A DNA stretch of 64,000 bases, from positions 1 to 64,000 of IMG/VR virus record IMGVR_UViG_3300006919_000052. One strand, given 5' to 3'. Position numbers and translations under genes: made by a program. Origin of the DNA: a virus. How positions within the stretch are numbered: position 1 is the stretch's first letter; every line of letters starts with the position of its first letter. Below the pieces are notes generated by a model that searched no databases, was not told the origin of the DNA, and worked only from the letters and a program-made list of their open reading frames with translations. Below are positions 33,501 to 42,037 of the stretch, in pieces.

Positions 33501-35786
33501 ACACAATCAGATAATGCAAGATTACTTCCAGGAATAGGATATAATAGTTTTAGAGCCCCAGTATCAACAGGGCTATCTATTCCTACTTTCTTTGGATCAG
33601 GTGTTATACCTTTTAATAAAGCACTTGATTGTCAACCTTTATTAAATAATTATAATGCCCAAAGAGATAATAGCTTTATAATGGAAGTTGATTATTCTAA
33701 TGTTACAGGATCAATCTTACCATCAAATATAAATCAAATATTAAATAATACAGCTGCTAAAGCATCTCTGCCAGATTCTAATTATACTTCACCTAAAGTA
33801 ATAAACCCAAGATATGATGGTGTAAAATCTACGTGTGCTGAAATAAATGAATGGCATATAAAAGATACGGGTACTTATGGTAAATTACCTAATATAGAAT
33901 TACGGGATGCATTTTTTGGATACTTTAATGATCTATCAGATGATTACCCAAATATAAATGGTTTAACTAGAGTTAATTTAAATTATTTAGTAGATGAACA
34001 AAGTAATGCTTTACCACCTTCTCTGCCTTCTATAGGTATACCAACTCTAAAATCAGTATTCCCTATAGAGGAATTAACTTCTATAGCAGTACAATCTGGA
34101 AGTTCACAATATAAAGTATTAGGAGATAATGTTGAAGTAAAACAATTATTAACATATTATGAACCTATAATGTACTCTCAAAATTCAGGAGATAATTATA
34201 CTAATAAAATTCAACTTTCGGGTTCAGGGTTTGTTTCTAGATATGATAATGATGATGAAAACTCTCAAATATTTCAACAGTTTAAAGCACAAGGAACAGC
34301 TTCTGTAGATACTAGCTCACCAGTCCAAAATGTAGATTATTACATTGACCCCTCTCAGCAAGTAACAGGAAATCCACAAAATACAAATTCAACTAATCCA
34401 TGGGTACAAGGAGGAAACAACTCAGCTTTATATCCATCTAGTGTTTGGGGTGGAAGTAATGGAAATGATTTACCAAATGCACAAGTTGTAAGTATGAAAC
34501 ATTCAATATTCACAACTTATGTTTCTGAAACAAGGGGAACAAGAGATGAATTAAGATTTGAAGTGCATGCATATACAGGAAGTAATGATAATACTGAAAT
34601 ATCATTTAATTTAGAAGATATAGAATGTAATGTATATACTGAAGATGGAAAAGTAACTAGTATTGGAAGTGCTCTAGATTATGGATGGTTTGATGTTAAA
34701 AATATTGTTGAATGGAGAAAAAGAAAAACAAGTCTTAAGTCATTAAGAGATGCTTATTCATCTAGAAATAGATGGAGAACTACAAGAATACCAATACCTA
34801 CCGGAGGAATTAAAGTTACAGCTGATTGGGAAATGTTTGATACTCTTTTTGATAGAGGATTAATGAGAGAAAGAAAACCTAAAAATGGTTCAGGAGTAAT
34901 AGCATTAGAGTGGATAATTACATTAAATACGGGTAATCACACTATTAAAGTTGGAGATGATATTAGATTTAGAATAAATGGTTCATTTAAAAATGCTAGA
35001 GGTGGACATAGACAAGGTTACTTCTTCCCAGATTCTGGAGATTTCTTACAAACACCAACAAGAATTCAAGGAATGGGTGTTTATGATCATTTATTACAAG
35101 AATCTAATGTAGCTGCAGCACCTTTTTGGATGGTAACTGGATCAGGAGAACCAACTTATTTAGTTATGTCCTCCTCAAATATGAATGAAGCATATGGTCA
35201 AGAATTTAAACAAGGAGATTTAGAATATTTCCCTGGTCCATCAGAATACTTTCCTGGAGGAATAGAACCTGCTAACACATCATTTGATACAATAAAATAT
35301 TCACTACAATTATTTACAAACGATCAAATTAGATTTTCTAATAATGAAAACTTTACATACGATATTATTAGAGTATGGGGACCAGATGAAAATATAGAAG
35401 GTGACGGAATAGGAAAATTAAAAATTGAACTATCTGAACCTATAGATGAATCAATAAATAAAGATTTCTTTTTAGTAAGAAGACCAATTGATAGTCCTAA
35501 TTCACTATATTTAGATACTCCATTTCCTTATGAAACATTAGGAAGTGCAAGTATAAGTACAGGAGTAGTAGAATATTCAGGATCTAGATTTGCTTTATCA
35601 GGAAGTATAGATTCAGGTTCCGGTGGTAATTCAGATCTAAGTGGTTCTTACTCTGCTTCATTTAGTTCCTTGGAGTCGCAAATGACCCCTGGTATATTGT
35701 ACCCGAATTATCCGACAGATTATTTAATTCAAAGTGCTTCTATAATAGTAAATGATTTAATTAGTAAAGGAGTAATACAATCTTAA
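27579..35786 (+). CDS. Giant 2735-residue tail/baseplate protein
   Basis: One of the largest phage structural proteins I would expect: a 2735-residue open frame without interruption. Residues 1-420 are beta-rich. About 425-480 (RYELYLDMIGQHFDNVWLYT) and 560-585 (YLLKTKGTIAGLRALITSYG) match the tail protein I / gp53-gp7 region pattern, where a helix with LLKTKGT is typical. Residues 600-2350 are a long run of Ser/Gly/Asn-rich beta domains, partly jelly-roll-like. About 2360-2400 (VEWRKRKTSLKSLRDAYSSR) is a helical, basic segment, followed by a final beta part. It probably combines a baseplate wedge function at the N-terminus with a long appendage. Confidence 0.72.
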   Translation: MEEENIEIYQVDSTTFEKETYSVSDTSLMLQISQDTDFDLDRDYIEFYVYDENKKLLYPEDVIPLNSFNVRQGDILLDPENDLKSFGFDIGRYYISYNFYRKRVSSDPILKYYIKEISSDRTEIRLASNTISNEAISTGAETFTAYRNLASYFVDFALNFGGNNTIIANNLQLDTSNAGDTSLLIKLYEPLPAQYTTKSQCWIVEKLSKSQSYEVFFPFIPVSNDSSIFLSGPNLNLNIIGESAEAGQLYSYNTLLNSDVTSSINQLKNLLDSKEININVDYENYGEFVNFSSAQTRLENFYYKVGLIESASIQLSLNLGNIAGSTTTTAAYSSSKASLTSIIDNTINNFDGYEYFLYFNSGSKYSYPKSNTEPPFTLYSTGSTEVLQWIGSADSTSTYYGGQALSASNYDQDNQDWLYWSIPEYLRNDSDNVRYELYLDMIGQHFDNVWLYTKDITEKYNTDNRINFGVSKDLVAQAIRDFGIKLYSNNFNTDDLFTAFLGLTPSGSLFPFPNITGSIGGQVNTPTGYEYIDTKISSSNDVIPLDDTNKRLYKRIYHNIPYLLKTKGTIAGLRALITSYGIPDTMLRINEFGGKDKNENTNWDFSQNVFNYAFNTGPNSLNTLTSSFNINANFGSEVPSVKSVGTVQLRFKPNTIPEIVSDNTPNPKIRYSQSLWAIDNDLTNPFDNPSAAVVLEYTGSGFITGSYSGSSPSEYDTWGTLKFFPDVLYNPSVSCSVYAPFFNNDWWSFQLGYTGEGPAGASSTVTASLYVGNEINGELGFNLSSSVTATDGRSWTRGDISTVNHKDLININLKSYLPFSGSYQEYRLWGPELSQSVFYDYVVNPYSDQGNNVNSTPNELAFRADLGTELNTGSRVSIHPRVTGSAVQITQSFNEIGNIGSSFLINQNNSDLLFVTNVEKIYENQVIAGIKNRVSDNIQLHSLNMPEPPSGSDADVVVLSPLESIQQETFESGSYSPKADYLEVAFSPANQINDDINAQLGYFNIGDYIGDPRQILSSSLSYPDLDTLSNAYFEKYIQNYNVNDFVRLIKFFDNSLFQMIKDFTPARTSLSSGIVIKQHILERNRQRQALVSQSFHDYSGSIKPFPRDYNTGSGDTGAYEYISGSSIYRFSGGPGGSTNRYNGLNTSPSQSAYGLSNKYFLTQSYSESIEGSVANTINNSGSFVGFGNTIIDSQHEFYDGEFSGSNIQATTQSLNPGCDPYLRVVDTPVNLYPLFFSLDEDRRNGTVSSTTFADRNNYPLEGYVWIGYQFNDTTNQTEVTGIKFPTTDLNGNFIRDYIDDSSTIEFFFQDGITTYYINGVDVFANGVYVTIDNTQGDFTTFFDPNGGSENWSLEVNGDYNTRNTVNTESSNDTQQGVFLNPTLLFQNQPIYYWNGTPVNDALGYFDTGSISSNSSVILGPNGNISSGSYTIPNSSNIPLFFSASIVISSSNTSFDGEGVVMGTYHSGNTHPGAAADQSVVLSSTVESAVFRPVPTQIDLNETVFQTSYNVLIPGDSGSGDPTFLPLINPGGHPKFRLASSSSLDFHFPSFQLDGTIPIESQNLLWTPYSGSTLDASNSSFVTATPGNGIAKLSSYSSSRDGTIGIYYNQMELYATLNPQNSGNIDEVTIRDVYIRPRIKFTADSNLHITSSWQYLASPPVTNAFWQTIPSKFGNADTGTNGTWYVNPSGYTTIASILQPADGVLYFRPVIKSPETEYEYTMTELDLDVRFDVSAQYDGGTIYDETHTFNNLISTTGQNGINNDMFPQSFVLGLLGTGDIQVHLKVTGSDSSGVGYERIITSSNPLTAVTMGPGVEFSFPDSPILDISHQTAGATSSITTEGDMYFIEYSASNYTPGFGGAGFSFFTADLSDGMEPNTKLFITSSFKDAVVGYDLTGSLYIAKGNELQNNSSFGSFILSNQFIIDNEAQNGVRFHVSGSYNYEYLNSDSFRLGVEVNKNFGSGFEILEYSMSIYPTQSDNARLLPGIGYNSFRAPVSTGLSIPTFFGSGVIPFNKALDCQPLLNNYNAQRDNSFIMEVDYSNVTGSILPSNINQILNNTAAKASLPDSNYTSPKVINPRYDGVKSTCAEINEWHIKDTGTYGKLPNIELRDAFFGYFNDLSDDYPNINGLTRVNLNYLVDEQSNALPPSLPSIGIPTLKSVFPIEELTSIAVQSGSSQYKVLGDNVEVKQLLTYYEPIMYSQNSGDNYTNKIQLSGSGFVSRYDNDDENSQIFQQFKAQGTASVDTSSPVQNVDYYIDPSQQVTGNPQNTNSTNPWVQGGNNSALYPSSVWGGSNGNDLPNAQVVSMKHSIFTTYVSETRGTRDELRFEVHAYTGSNDNTEISFNLEDIECNVYTEDGKVTSIGSALDYGWFDVKNIVEWRKRKTSLKSLRDAYSSRNRWRTTRIPIPTGGIKVTADWEMFDTLFDRGLMRERKPKNGSGVIALEWIITLNTGNHTIKVGDDIRFRINGSFKNARGGHRQGYFFPDSGDFLQTPTRIQGMGVYDHLLQESNVAAAPFWMVTGSGEPTYLVMSSSNMNEAYGQEFKQGDLEYFPGPSEYFPGGIEPANTSFDTIKYSLQLFTNDQIRFSNNENFTYDIIRVWGPDENIEGDGIGKLKIELSEPIDESINKDFFLVRRPIDSPNSLYLDTPFPYETLGSASISTGVVEYSGSRFALSGSIDSGSGGNSDLSGSYSASFSSLESQMTPGILYPNYPTDYLIQSASIIVNDLISKGVIQS

Positions 35787-35810
35787 TAAGATGCATATTT
35801 ATAAGCATAT

Positions 35811-35826
35811 AATATTTATATAAAAA
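35811..35826 (+). promoter_or_regulatory. Element B, candidate late promoter
   Basis: AATATTTATATAAAAA with TATTTATAT ending 12 bases before the ATG at 35834; a second, weaker copy (GCATATTTATAAGCAT) lies about 20 bases upstream. Confidence 0.58.
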
Positions 35827-35833
35827 CACAACA

Positions 35834-36499
35834 ATGGGATATTTAAACAATTCAGTAATAACAGTTGATGCTATTCTTACTAAAAAAGGTAGAGAGCTGT
35901 TAGCAAGAAACGATGGTTCATTTAGAATCACTCAATTTGCATTATCTGATGATGAAATAGATTATACACTTTATAATCCAACACATCCATCAGGTTCAGC
36001 ATATTATGGTGAAGCAATTGATAACATGCCTCTATTAGAAGCATTTCCGGATGAACAACAAATAATGAAGTACAAATTAACTACTTTACCAAGAGGTACA
36101 GCTAGACTACCAGTACTTGATTTAGGATACGCTTCAATAAACTTAAAACAAGGTGCTCAGTTAGCAATAACTCCACAAACTTTAAACTATTTAAGTCAAA
36201 ATCAAACATTCGAAACTAGTGGTTATGTAGCTACTATTGGAGATGTTCGTTTATTTAGTAACTTTAATGGTATAGGAATTAATACGGATGTTGCAACTAA
36301 TGCAAATTCAACAACTACAATTGGTACTAATGTATCCAAAACAGTTATTGGTACTCAAATTAATCTAACAGCAACAACCGTTAATACTTTATTTGGTACT
36401 CAAAATACTTTAAAAACTACTTTAACAGTAACAGGTTTAGATAGTGGAGCAAGAATAACAATCCCAGTAACAATAACACAAAACCAACTAACTTCATAA
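35834..36499 (+). CDS. Virion structural protein, conserved
   Basis: A 221-residue protein. The N-terminal segment (ILTKKGRELLARNDGSFRIT, then FALSDDEIDYTLYN) is a pattern I associate with conserved tail-region structural proteins of Bacteroidota phages. The C-terminal half is Thr/Asn-rich and beta-structured. It is first in a short set of fibre genes behind Element B and precedes the 351-residue protein by three bases. The exact virion position is unknown. Confidence 0.7.
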   Translation: MGYLNNSVITVDAILTKKGRELLARNDGSFRITQFALSDDEIDYTLYNPTHPSGSAYYGEAIDNMPLLEAFPDEQQIMKYKLTTLPRGTARLPVLDLGYASINLKQGAQLAITPQTLNYLSQNQTFETSGYVATIGDVRLFSNFNGIGINTDVATNANSTTTIGTNVSKTVIGTQINLTATTVNTLFGTQNTLKTTLTVTGLDSGARITIPVTITQNQLTS

Positions 36500-36502
36500 G
36501 AT

Positions 36503-37558
36503 ATGGGCTTTAAAAGATTCGATCCACAAGATTTTGTAGTAAGTGCTGATACAGTTACTTCTACAGTATGGTCTAATAATAGTGTATCACTTAACACGTA
36601 TGCAACCTCTTCAACACAAAGAGAAGGATCATCTGGTCCTTATTATTTAAATGTTTATCAAACAGCATCTGACCTACCAGAAGCAGCAGTACAATTTGGA
36701 ATTGCTTATGCTAATGATACAGGAGGAGGAAGCTTATTGTTCGATCCCGCAGTAAGTGGTAAATCACCTTCAAGAACTTCATATGGTCAATATAGAACTT
36801 TAGTTTTAGAAGATGAAAATTCACAGTTTGTATTTGGTTCTAGTTTTTCAGGAAGCCAGTTTATAGCTTTAAGTATTGAAAGAGCAAGATATAAAGAAAA
36901 ATTATTCCCAAGTTCATTTAATTTAGTATTATCAAGTAGTAATGTTAACTTAACACAGTTAAGTTTAACTGATAACTCAAAATTACAATCAATCCCCACT
37001 TATTATGGTGCTCAAAGAGCATATCAAGTAATTAGTGGATCAGATGGTACTTCATATGATGGAGGAATTGGATACACAGAAGTATCTGGATCATATGGTT
37101 TATTCCTTCCAGACATTTCTACAGTATTATTAAATGTAGCTGCTTTATGTGATAAAACATCAATAGGTATTGGTTTAAATATTGTAAGTGCTTCAAATGA
37201 TAATGACAATTCAGCTGGTCTTTCTAATGCAACGGAATTATATAATCATATTTCAAGTTCAACAGGTGATACAGATGGAGAAATATTTAAATTAAATTCC
37301 CAAGAAACAATAACATCAGATTTTGTATTTGTTAGAGCAAGAAACGCAGAATTTAATTATTCAGAAAATCCAAGTTTTATATCAGGATCAACAGGAGAAG
37401 TAATTTATAGTTATTTTATTGATAATCCCCAGACATATGCAACAACGGTTGGAATGTATAATGATAGTAATGAACTTTTAGCTGTAGCTAAATTATCAAA
37501 ACCTTTACTAAAAGACTTTACAAAAGAGGCATTAGTTAGGGTTAAATTAGATTTTTAA
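36503..37558 (+). CDS. Virion structural protein with shared C-terminal domain
   Basis: A 351-residue Ser-rich, beta-structured protein. Its last 70 residues (NYSENPSFISGSTGEVI to the end) are related to the C-terminus of the 108-residue protein at 42581: the shared pattern is NY..NP...SGS.G, then VGMY/VGLY, then LLAVAKL/LLAVGKL and P, and a final strand. The shared domain may be a docking module for a common partner. Confidence 0.72.
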   Translation: MGFKRFDPQDFVVSADTVTSTVWSNNSVSLNTYATSSTQREGSSGPYYLNVYQTASDLPEAAVQFGIAYANDTGGGSLLFDPAVSGKSPSRTSYGQYRTLVLEDENSQFVFGSSFSGSQFIALSIERARYKEKLFPSSFNLVLSSSNVNLTQLSLTDNSKLQSIPTYYGAQRAYQVISGSDGTSYDGGIGYTEVSGSYGLFLPDISTVLLNVAALCDKTSIGIGLNIVSASNDNDNSAGLSNATELYNHISSSTGDTDGEIFKLNSQETITSDFVFVRARNAEFNYSENPSFISGSTGEVIYSYFIDNPQTYATTVGMYNDSNELLAVAKLSKPLLKDFTKEALVRVKLDF

Positions 37559-37564
37559 TAATGA

Positions 37565-38209
37565 ATGGCTACTTTCAAACAATTCAAAGCGCAAGATATA
37601 ATAATATCTCCACTAGAGGTAAATAAGGGATTTAGGTTTGTTGCAAATTCTCCAACACCTACTATCTCACCAACACCTAGTGCTACACCTAGTGTTAGTG
37701 TTACCCCTAGTATTAGTATAACTCCTAGTACTAGTATTTCAGTAACACCTAGTATAACACCTAGTATAACACCTAGTATTAGTATAACACCAAGTGTAAG
37801 TATAAGTAGAACACCTAGTATAACACCTACTATATCTGTTAGTGGACCAGCTAATGTTACAGTTACACCATCCCCTAGTATTAGTATTACACCTAGTATT
37901 AGTATTACACCTAGTATTAGTATTACACCTACTAGAAGTGTGACACCTTCTACATCATCAACTCTATTTTCAGAAACAAATTATGGTTATGATACTTTAG
38001 ATGCACAAGATGCTTGTGATGATCAAGGAACTAACCCAACAATTTATTCAAATATAGAATGGACAAATACTTCAACTCCAATCTTATATTTTAATTCTAG
38101 TGGTGGTAAACGTGCTGCAGCAGGATGGTATGCAAGAAATAATGTAGTTAAATATTATGGTACTACAGGTACTTGGGGAAGTAGTGGACAAATTTGTAGT
38201 CTTTCATAA
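37565..38209 (+). CDS. Short Ser/Thr/Pro-repeat fibre protein
   Basis: A 214-residue protein: a 30-residue N-terminal part, then about 105 residues of TPSISITPS-like repeats (about 33-135), then a C-terminal domain (about 140-214) with paired Cys (DACDD and the near-terminal C). The C-terminal domain matches the third end domain of the neighbouring 1262-residue protein (YGYD/LGYN, DAC, YSN, YFNS, A.GWYA). Probably a tail appendage. The repeat tract resembles mucin-type linkers and is a candidate for O-glycosylation (inference). Confidence 0.75.
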   Translation: MATFKQFKAQDIIISPLEVNKGFRFVANSPTPTISPTPSATPSVSVTPSISITPSTSISVTPSITPSITPSISITPSVSISRTPSITPTISVSGPANVTVTPSPSISITPSISITPSISITPTRSVTPSTSSTLFSETNYGYDTLDAQDACDDQGTNPTIYSNIEWTNTSTPILYFNSSGGKRAAAGWYARNNVVKYYGTTGTWGSSGQICSLS

Positions 38210-38228
38210 TAATAAAAATATAAAATAA

Positions 38229-41200
38229 ATGGCGTTTTTTAACGATGATAATGTAGGAATAGATAGATACTTTGGGAAACCAGGGAACTACCTTAATTCC
38301 CAATCTTTATCAAGTACTGATTCTGTTTATTTTGTACCTGAAGTGTTAGTTTATGCTAATGCTTCTCAACTATATTATACAAATTATATATCAGGAAGTT
38401 ATGGAGAGATTTCGGATGCAATTGTACCTACAGAAAATCTAGATGGTACTCTTACTCCACCTTCAGGTTCAGATAATATATATAATACAACATATTACAA
38501 TTATGAGGAAACAACATTAAATCCTCAAAAATCATTCCCAACATCCCAAAGTATTGGAGTAATAACTGTACCCTCAAAATTGTATGGAGATTATATTCAA
38601 CCAGGAACAGTTAAAATAGAAAGCCCAAATAGTGGAACAATAACAGATGATGGAAATGGTAGATTAAGAATTACGGGAAGTAGTGGAAATTCTCTTTTTG
38701 TTGGTAATGTAATTTACGAACATGGGATGATTATATTAGCTAACACTTTAACAGATGCTGATTATGATACATTATCAATTCAACCCTCACCTTCAATAAC
38801 ACCAACAACAACCCCTTCATCAACCCCTTCTATTAGTATAACTAGAACTCCTAGTATTACACCAACAGTTACACCTAGTATAACAGTTAGTAAATCAGTT
38901 AGTGCTACTCCTAGTATGAGTATAAGTGCTACACCAAGTGTAAGTATAAGTTCAACACCTAGTATTAGTATAAGTACAACTCCTTCAGTATCTATTAGTA
39001 AATCAATAACACCAACTACTAGTAAAAGTGTATCAGTAACTAGAACACCTAGTGTATCAATTAGTAAATCTGTAAGTGTAACACCTAGTATTACTATTAG
39101 TAAATCTATAACTAGAACTCCAACAAGTACAACTACACCTTCTACAACACCTAGTATTAGTATAACACCTAGTATTAGTATAAGTGCTACTCCAAGTAAT
39201 ACTCCAAGTATTAGTATTTCTAAATCTATAAGTGCTACTCCAAGTATTAGTATTTCTAAATCTATAAGTGCTACTCCAAGTACTAGTGTAACACCAAGTA
39301 ATAGTGTAAGTAAATCTATAAGTGCAACTAGAACCCCTTCAGTAACACCTAGTATTACAATAAGTAAATCAGTAAGTGTTACACCAAGTATTAGTATAAC
39401 ATCTTCTACTACTCCAAGTCCTAGTATTACTATTAGTAAATCTATCACTAGAACACCTACTAGAACTCCAAGTATTAGTATAAGTAAAACACCTAGTATA
39501 ACACCTAGTATTACTATAAGTAAAACACCTAGTATAACAATTAGTAAGTCTATTAGTAATACCCCAAGTATTAGTATAACACCATCTACCTCAGTTACAC
39601 CTAGTGTTAGTTTTAGTGTTACACCTAGTATTAGTATAAGTAAAACTCCAAGTATTTCTATTACACCTAGTATTTCTATTACACCTAGTATTAGTATAAG
39701 TGCTACACCAAGTATTACACCTAGTATTACTGTAAGTAAATCGATAAGTGCTACACCTAGTATTAGTATAACACCTAGTATTACAGTAAGTAAATCTATT
39801 TCTAAAACCCCAAGTGTAACAATAAGTAAATCAATAAGTGCTACCCCAAGTGTTAGTATAAGTAAGTCTATAACCCCAAGTATTAGTATTAGTAAGACAC
39901 CTAGTATAACGGTTAGTAAATCAATTACTAGAACACCAAGTGTTACCCCTAGTAAATCAATATCAAGAACACCTAGTGTAACTAGAACACCTTCTATAAC
40001 ACCTAGTATTTCTATTTCACCAACACCTGAATCATCAGTTACACCTTCTGCTTCAATAACTAGAACACCTTCTATAACCCCAAGTATTAGTATAAGTAGA
40101 ACACCTAGTATAACAGTTAGTAAATCTATAAGTAGAACACCTACTGTAACTATAACACCTAGTATAACGATAAGTAAATCAATAAGCGCTACACCTAGTG
40201 TAAGTATAAGTAAAACACCTAGTATAACGATTAGTAAATCTATAAGTGCTACTCCTAGTATTAGTATAACACCAAGTATAACAGTTAGTCCTTCTAGAAC
40301 TCCAAGTGTTACACCTAGTATTTCTATAAGTAGAACACCTAGTGTAACTAGAACAAGTTCAGTAACACCTAGTATTACTATTAGTAAATCTATCACTAGA
40401 ACACCTACTAGAACTCCAAGTATTAGTATAACAGCTTCTACTACACCATCACCTAGTATAACAATTAGTAAGTCAATTACAAGGACTCCTTCTAGAACAC
40501 CTAGTATTACTATATCTAAATCAATTACTAGAACACCAAGTGTTACTGCAACAAGAACAGTAACACCTACTAGAACAGCAACAACCACTAGAACACCATC
40601 TACTACTAGAACACCTTCTATAACACCAACAAGGACTTTTACACCTACTAGAACACCTAGTAAATCAATCACCAGAACACCTTCTGTAACACCTAGTATT
40701 ACTATTAGTAAGTCAATAACTAGAACACCATCTAAAACACCTAGTAAATCAATAACTAGAACACCATCTATAACAGCAACCACTACTAGAACACCATCTA
40801 GAACACCTAGTAAATCAATAACTAGAACGCCATCTAGAACACCTAGTAAATCAATAACTAGAACGCCATCTAAAACACCTAGTATAACAATTAGTAAATC
40901 TATAAGTAGAACACCTACTGTAACTAGAACACCTAGTATAACAATTAGTAAGTCTATTAGTAGAACACCAACACCTACACCATCTAGAAAATTATCTGAT
41001 ATAGATATTTTCATAGCTGTTTCTAGTTGGAGTGCAACTAAAGATATGGATGCATTCTCATATAACTCTTGTAATGTAATTGGATTTGGAGCTAATCAAT
41101 ATTCTGTAGATTTAATCAAATCAGTAGCAAATGGTGCGGGTAATGCTTATCCAGAAGTAGGTGATGAAATAAGAGTATCGGGAAGTCTTGTAGCAGGTAG

Positions 41201-42017
41201 TGGATTCTTTGGGTATGTAGATACCTCAGGAACTTTAGGTGCAGGACCACAAAATGTTTATGTAGGAGTTAACGCAGCAGGAATTGTTTCTACTGGAATG
41301 ACATTATGTACTAGTATTACACCAACACCTACTAGAACGATTAGTATAACACCTTCAAAATCTATAACACCTAGTTATACACCTACTAAAACCCCATCTA
41401 GAACACCTTCTAGAACACCTAGTAGAACAGTAACACCTTCAAGTACACCAACTTTATTCCAATACCAATCAGTTAGTTCAGAAGGTTCAGGTGCAACGAC
41501 AATTTCAACAGCTTGTGGTACATTTTCAAACCAAACTTCATTCTGGGTTGCTCGTCCATCATTATCTCAAATTCAAGTAGGAGATGAAATTTATAAAAAC
41601 TCAGCAGGTACTGTAACATGGGTAGGAGGTTTATATTATTATGGTATCCATGAAGTTGATGGATTTGGTGCTACAAGATATATGAGAGTAAACAATGCAG
41701 GTGAAGTTACTAGCACTGGTACTTGTACTTCTCCAACACCAACACCAACAAGAACCCCTTCATCAACACCAGCTGGTTTAAATGCCTTATCATTAGGTTA
41801 TAATGTTGATGATGGAGATGATGCTTGTATAGATCATACTTTCAGTCCAACAACATTCTATTCAAATTGTTCATCATTTGGTAGTGGATGTACCATATAC
41901 TTTAATTCAACAGGTACTAAACATGCTCCTGCAGGATATTATGCAGATGGAACATCAGCTGGGTCTAAAACAGCAACAGGAACAATTACTTTAACACAAT
42001 TATGTAATCAATTTTAG
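38229..42017 (+). CDS. Large mucin-like repeat fibre protein
   Basis: A 1262-residue protein. Residues 1-185 are a beta-rich N-terminal part that probably attaches to the virion. Residues about 187-920 are a tract of Thr/Pro/Ser/Ile repeats: TPSISITPS and SKSISATPS dominate the first two thirds, SKSITRTPS and TRTPS the last third, so positive charge rises toward the C-terminus. Three end domains of about 80-100 residues follow (about 925-1030, 1075-1170 and 1185-1262), separated by short PTPTRTPS linkers and each with paired Cys. The same domain ends the proteins at 37565 and 13145 (minus). It is probably a long flexible fibre with receptor-contacting tips. Confidence 0.78.
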   Translation: MAFFNDDNVGIDRYFGKPGNYLNSQSLSSTDSVYFVPEVLVYANASQLYYTNYISGSYGEISDAIVPTENLDGTLTPPSGSDNIYNTTYYNYEETTLNPQKSFPTSQSIGVITVPSKLYGDYIQPGTVKIESPNSGTITDDGNGRLRITGSSGNSLFVGNVIYEHGMIILANTLTDADYDTLSIQPSPSITPTTTPSSTPSISITRTPSITPTVTPSITVSKSVSATPSMSISATPSVSISSTPSISISTTPSVSISKSITPTTSKSVSVTRTPSVSISKSVSVTPSITISKSITRTPTSTTTPSTTPSISITPSISISATPSNTPSISISKSISATPSISISKSISATPSTSVTPSNSVSKSISATRTPSVTPSITISKSVSVTPSISITSSTTPSPSITISKSITRTPTRTPSISISKTPSITPSITISKTPSITISKSISNTPSISITPSTSVTPSVSFSVTPSISISKTPSISITPSISITPSISISATPSITPSITVSKSISATPSISITPSITVSKSISKTPSVTISKSISATPSVSISKSITPSISISKTPSITVSKSITRTPSVTPSKSISRTPSVTRTPSITPSISISPTPESSVTPSASITRTPSITPSISISRTPSITVSKSISRTPTVTITPSITISKSISATPSVSISKTPSITISKSISATPSISITPSITVSPSRTPSVTPSISISRTPSVTRTSSVTPSITISKSITRTPTRTPSISITASTTPSPSITISKSITRTPSRTPSITISKSITRTPSVTATRTVTPTRTATTTRTPSTTRTPSITPTRTFTPTRTPSKSITRTPSVTPSITISKSITRTPSKTPSKSITRTPSITATTTRTPSRTPSKSITRTPSRTPSKSITRTPSKTPSITISKSISRTPTVTRTPSITISKSISRTPTPTPSRKLSDIDIFIAVSSWSATKDMDAFSYNSCNVIGFGANQYSVDLIKSVANGAGNAYPEVGDEIRVSGSLVAGSGFFGYVDTSGTLGAGPQNVYVGVNAAGIVSTGMTLCTSITPTPTRTISITPSKSITPSYTPTKTPSRTPSRTPSRTVTPSSTPTLFQYQSVSSEGSGATTISTACGTFSNQTSFWVARPSLSQIQVGDEIYKNSAGTVTWVGGLYYYGIHEVDGFGATRYMRVNNAGEVTSTGTCTSPTPTPTRTPSSTPAGLNALSLGYNVDDGDDACIDHTFSPTTFYSNCSSFGSGCTIYFNSTGTKHAPAGYYADGTSAGSKTATGTITLTQLCNQF
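38788..40990 (+). repeat. Degenerate TPSISI-coding repeat tract
   Basis: About 2.2 kb of imperfect short repeats with unit elements such as ACACCTAGTATTAGTATAAC, 12-27 bases apart. The tract stays in frame. The reverse strand is also open over most of it (744 codons) because the repeat lacks stop complements. Such tracts can change length by slippage or recombination. Confidence 0.9.
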
Positions 42018-42037
42018 ATAATTTTAAAAAATAAAAT

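Noticed and set aside
37561-37626. Alternative ATG at 37561 in another frame
   Set aside because: It opens only 21 codons; the frame from 37565 continues through the repeat protein.
38788-40990. CRISPR array or diversity-generating retroelement
   Set aside because: The repeats are imperfect, in frame and without unique spacers of constant length, and no reverse transcriptase, template repeat or cas gene is near.
38780-41014. Open frame of 744 codons on the minus strand with GVLVIDLLIVILGV-like repeats
   Set aside because: It is the reverse complement of the TPSISI-coding tract. The repeat has no stop complements, so the antisense frame stays open; the plus-strand frame continues into unique domains at both ends.
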